From NCBI RefSeq assembly GCF_900067135.1, contig NZ_FJUR01000001.1:1615501-1679500 (forward strand): a DNA stretch of 64,000 bases, in the 5' to 3' direction. Made by a program: the position numbers and the translations under genes. This document shows, in pieces, positions 62,905-64,000 of this stretch; the stretch's first letter is position 1; every line of letters begins with the position of its first letter. The DNA is from Rhizobium sp. 9140 (lineage in GTDB: Bacteria > Pseudomonadota > Alphaproteobacteria > Rhizobiales > Rhizobiaceae). A model generated the notes under the pieces. That model saw nothing but the letters and a program-made list of their open reading frames with translations, had not been told where the DNA came from and ran no database searches.

Positions 62905-63945
62905 TCAGAACCTCGTGATGACGCTGATGCCAAGGTCGGTGGCGGTGTCCATCGTGGTCAGCGCCGGCACGGCCTCGTCCAGCGACAGATGCCGCCCGAT
63001 CAGCTTCTGGGGGCTGAGCTTGCCCGACGCCACCAGCGCCAGCATCGCCTCGTAGCGCCAGGCCTGCATGCCGTGGCTCCCATAGATCTCCAGCTCCTGC
63101 CCGATGACCTGCGCCATAGGAATTTGCGGTGCCGCATGGTCGCCCAGCATCAGCCCCACCTGCACATGGCGGCCGCGCCGGCGCAGGTTGCGGATCGAGT
63201 TGAAGCAGGTGACGGGCGAGCCGAGCGCGTCGATCGAAAGATGCGCGCCGCCGCCGGTGATCTCGCGCACGGCCTCGGCGACATCGCCGGTCTGCGTGGC
63301 GTCGATGGTGTGGACCGCGCCGATCTCCCGGGCAAACGACAGCTTCGTATCGGCGATATCGATTGCGATCACATTCGCGCCCATGGCGGACGCGATCATG
63401 ACGGCGGAGAGCCCGACACCGCCGGCGCCATGCACGGCCACCCACTCGCCGCCGCGCACGCGGCCCTGATCCACGATCGCCCGGAAGGCGGTCGCAAACC
63501 GGCAGCCGAGGCTTGCTGCGGTTGCCGCATCGATCTCGTCGGGCAGGAGCACGAGGTTCTCGTCGGCAAAGTCGATAGCCACATATTCCGCAAACGAGCC
63601 CCAATGGGTGAAGCCCGGCTGGAACTGGTTGGGGCAGACCTGCTGGTTGCCCGAATGGCACTCCGGGCAGCGGCCGCAGCCGGAAACGAACGGCACCGTC
63701 ACCCGGTCGCCCGTCTTGTAACGCATGACACCGCGGCCCGTGGCCACCACCGTTCCCGCCAGCTCATGGCCCGGCACGTGCGGCAGGCGGATGTCGGGGT
63801 CATGGCCCATCCAGCCGTGCCAGTCGCTCCGGCACAGCCCCGTCGCCTCAACCTTTATGACCACGCCGCCATCGGCAGGCGTCGCGTCGGGCACATCGCG
63901 GATGTCAGGCGTCTTCCCGAACGTGTCGAAATACATGGCGCGCAT
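62905..63945 (-). CDS. Zinc-dependent alcohol dehydrogenase
   Basis: A 346-residue medium-chain dehydrogenase. [14 protein letters not shown] carries the catalytic zinc Cys, [16 protein letters not shown] the His/Glu motif, and [16 protein letters not shown] the structural zinc site with four Cys. The Rossmann motif is [15 protein letters not shown]. It should oxidise an alcohol with NAD(P). The rest of the proximal region to the window end (63946-64000) holds nothing supportable. Confidence 0.93.
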   Translation of the reverse strand: MRAMYFDTFGKTPDIRDVPDATPADGGVVIKVEATGLCRSDWHGWMGHDPDIRLPHVPGHELAGTVVATGRGVMRYKTGDRVTVPFVSGCGRCPECHSGNQQVCPNQFQPGFTHWGSFAEYVAIDFADENLVLLPDEIDAATAASLGCRFATAFRAIVDQGRVRGGEWVAVHGAGGVGLSAVMIASAMGANVIAIDIADTKLSFAREIGAVHTIDATQTGDVAEAVREITGGGAHLSIDALGSPVTCFNSIRNLRRRGRHVQVGLMLGDHAAPQIPMAQVIGQELEIYGSHGMQAWRYEAMLALVASGKLSPQKLIGRHLSLDEAVPALTTMDTATDLGISVITRF

Positions 63946-64000
63946 GGTGGTCTCCGCGGGGCGTGAGGGCGTGTTCCCGTGTGCCTAGCGCAAACAGGGT

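Overview
The window reads as chromosomal DNA of a GC-rich alphaproteobacterium of the order Hyphomicrobiales (Rhizobiales), close to the Rhizobium/Agrobacterium/Ensifer/Shinella group. The reasons are the cell-cycle methyltransferase CcrM, the core-gene neighbourhood mutY - dciA(DUF721) - dsbA-like - smc, pyruvate phosphate dikinase, an iol operon with the IolC-DUF2090 fusion, and long intergenic palindromes of the rhizobial type. No phage, IS transposase, integrase or CRISPR array is visible.

Region 1 (1-26 kb) is mostly core genome. It holds the 5' end of a membrane signalling gene coupled to a rimJ-like acetyltransferase, an M16 peptidase with thrC, a lipoprotein, a HAD phosphatase, ccrM, an RTX-type secreted protein, a second HAD enzyme, mutY, dciA, a DsbA-like lipoprotein, smc, ppdK, a diguanylate cyclase, a DUF1499 membrane protein and a metallo-beta-lactamase-fold hydrolase. 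Toxin-antitoxin pairs sit beside three chromosome-maintenance genes: MntA/HepT next to ccrM, FitAB next to dciA and ParDE after smc. A tRNA-Gln(UUG) gene closes this region.

Region 2 (26-46.6 kb) is a large inositol catabolic locus. A LacI-type regulator precedes a three-gene ABC importer of the inositol/ribose type. A forward operon follows: a TIM-barrel isomerase, an IolG-like dehydrogenase, a second TIM-barrel enzyme, iolC-DUF2090, iolD, iolE, iolB, a tautomerase and an RpiR-type iolR. A reverse operon converges on it with a second IolE-like dehydratase and three Gfo/Idh/MocA dehydrogenases, divergent from a second LacI regulator. Together these look able to import several inositol isomers, oxidise them to inososes and feed them through the iol pathway to the aldolase substrate. 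The last enzyme, iolA, is not in the window.

Region 3 (46.8-51.2 kb) is an unusual cassette with three nucleotidyltransferase-fold domains, a HAD phosphatase and a glycerophosphodiesterase-like enzyme in one tight operon, facing a glycosyltransferase-like gene. A role in making an activated alcohol or sugar phosphate for a surface glycan is the most economical reading, but this is inference.

Region 4 (51.4-64 kb) returns to scattered housekeeping and accessory genes: a YefM/YoeB pair, a cold-shock protein, a HerA-like ATPase, DkgB-type aldo/keto reductase, an MFS exporter divergent from its LysR neighbour, ChaC, a lone receiver domain, trans-aconitate methyltransferase, a tyrosine-phosphatase-fold protein and a zinc alcohol dehydrogenase.

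All family names come from reading the translated sequence; no database search was run. Start sites were adjusted by eye from Shine-Dalgarno spacing and family N-termini.
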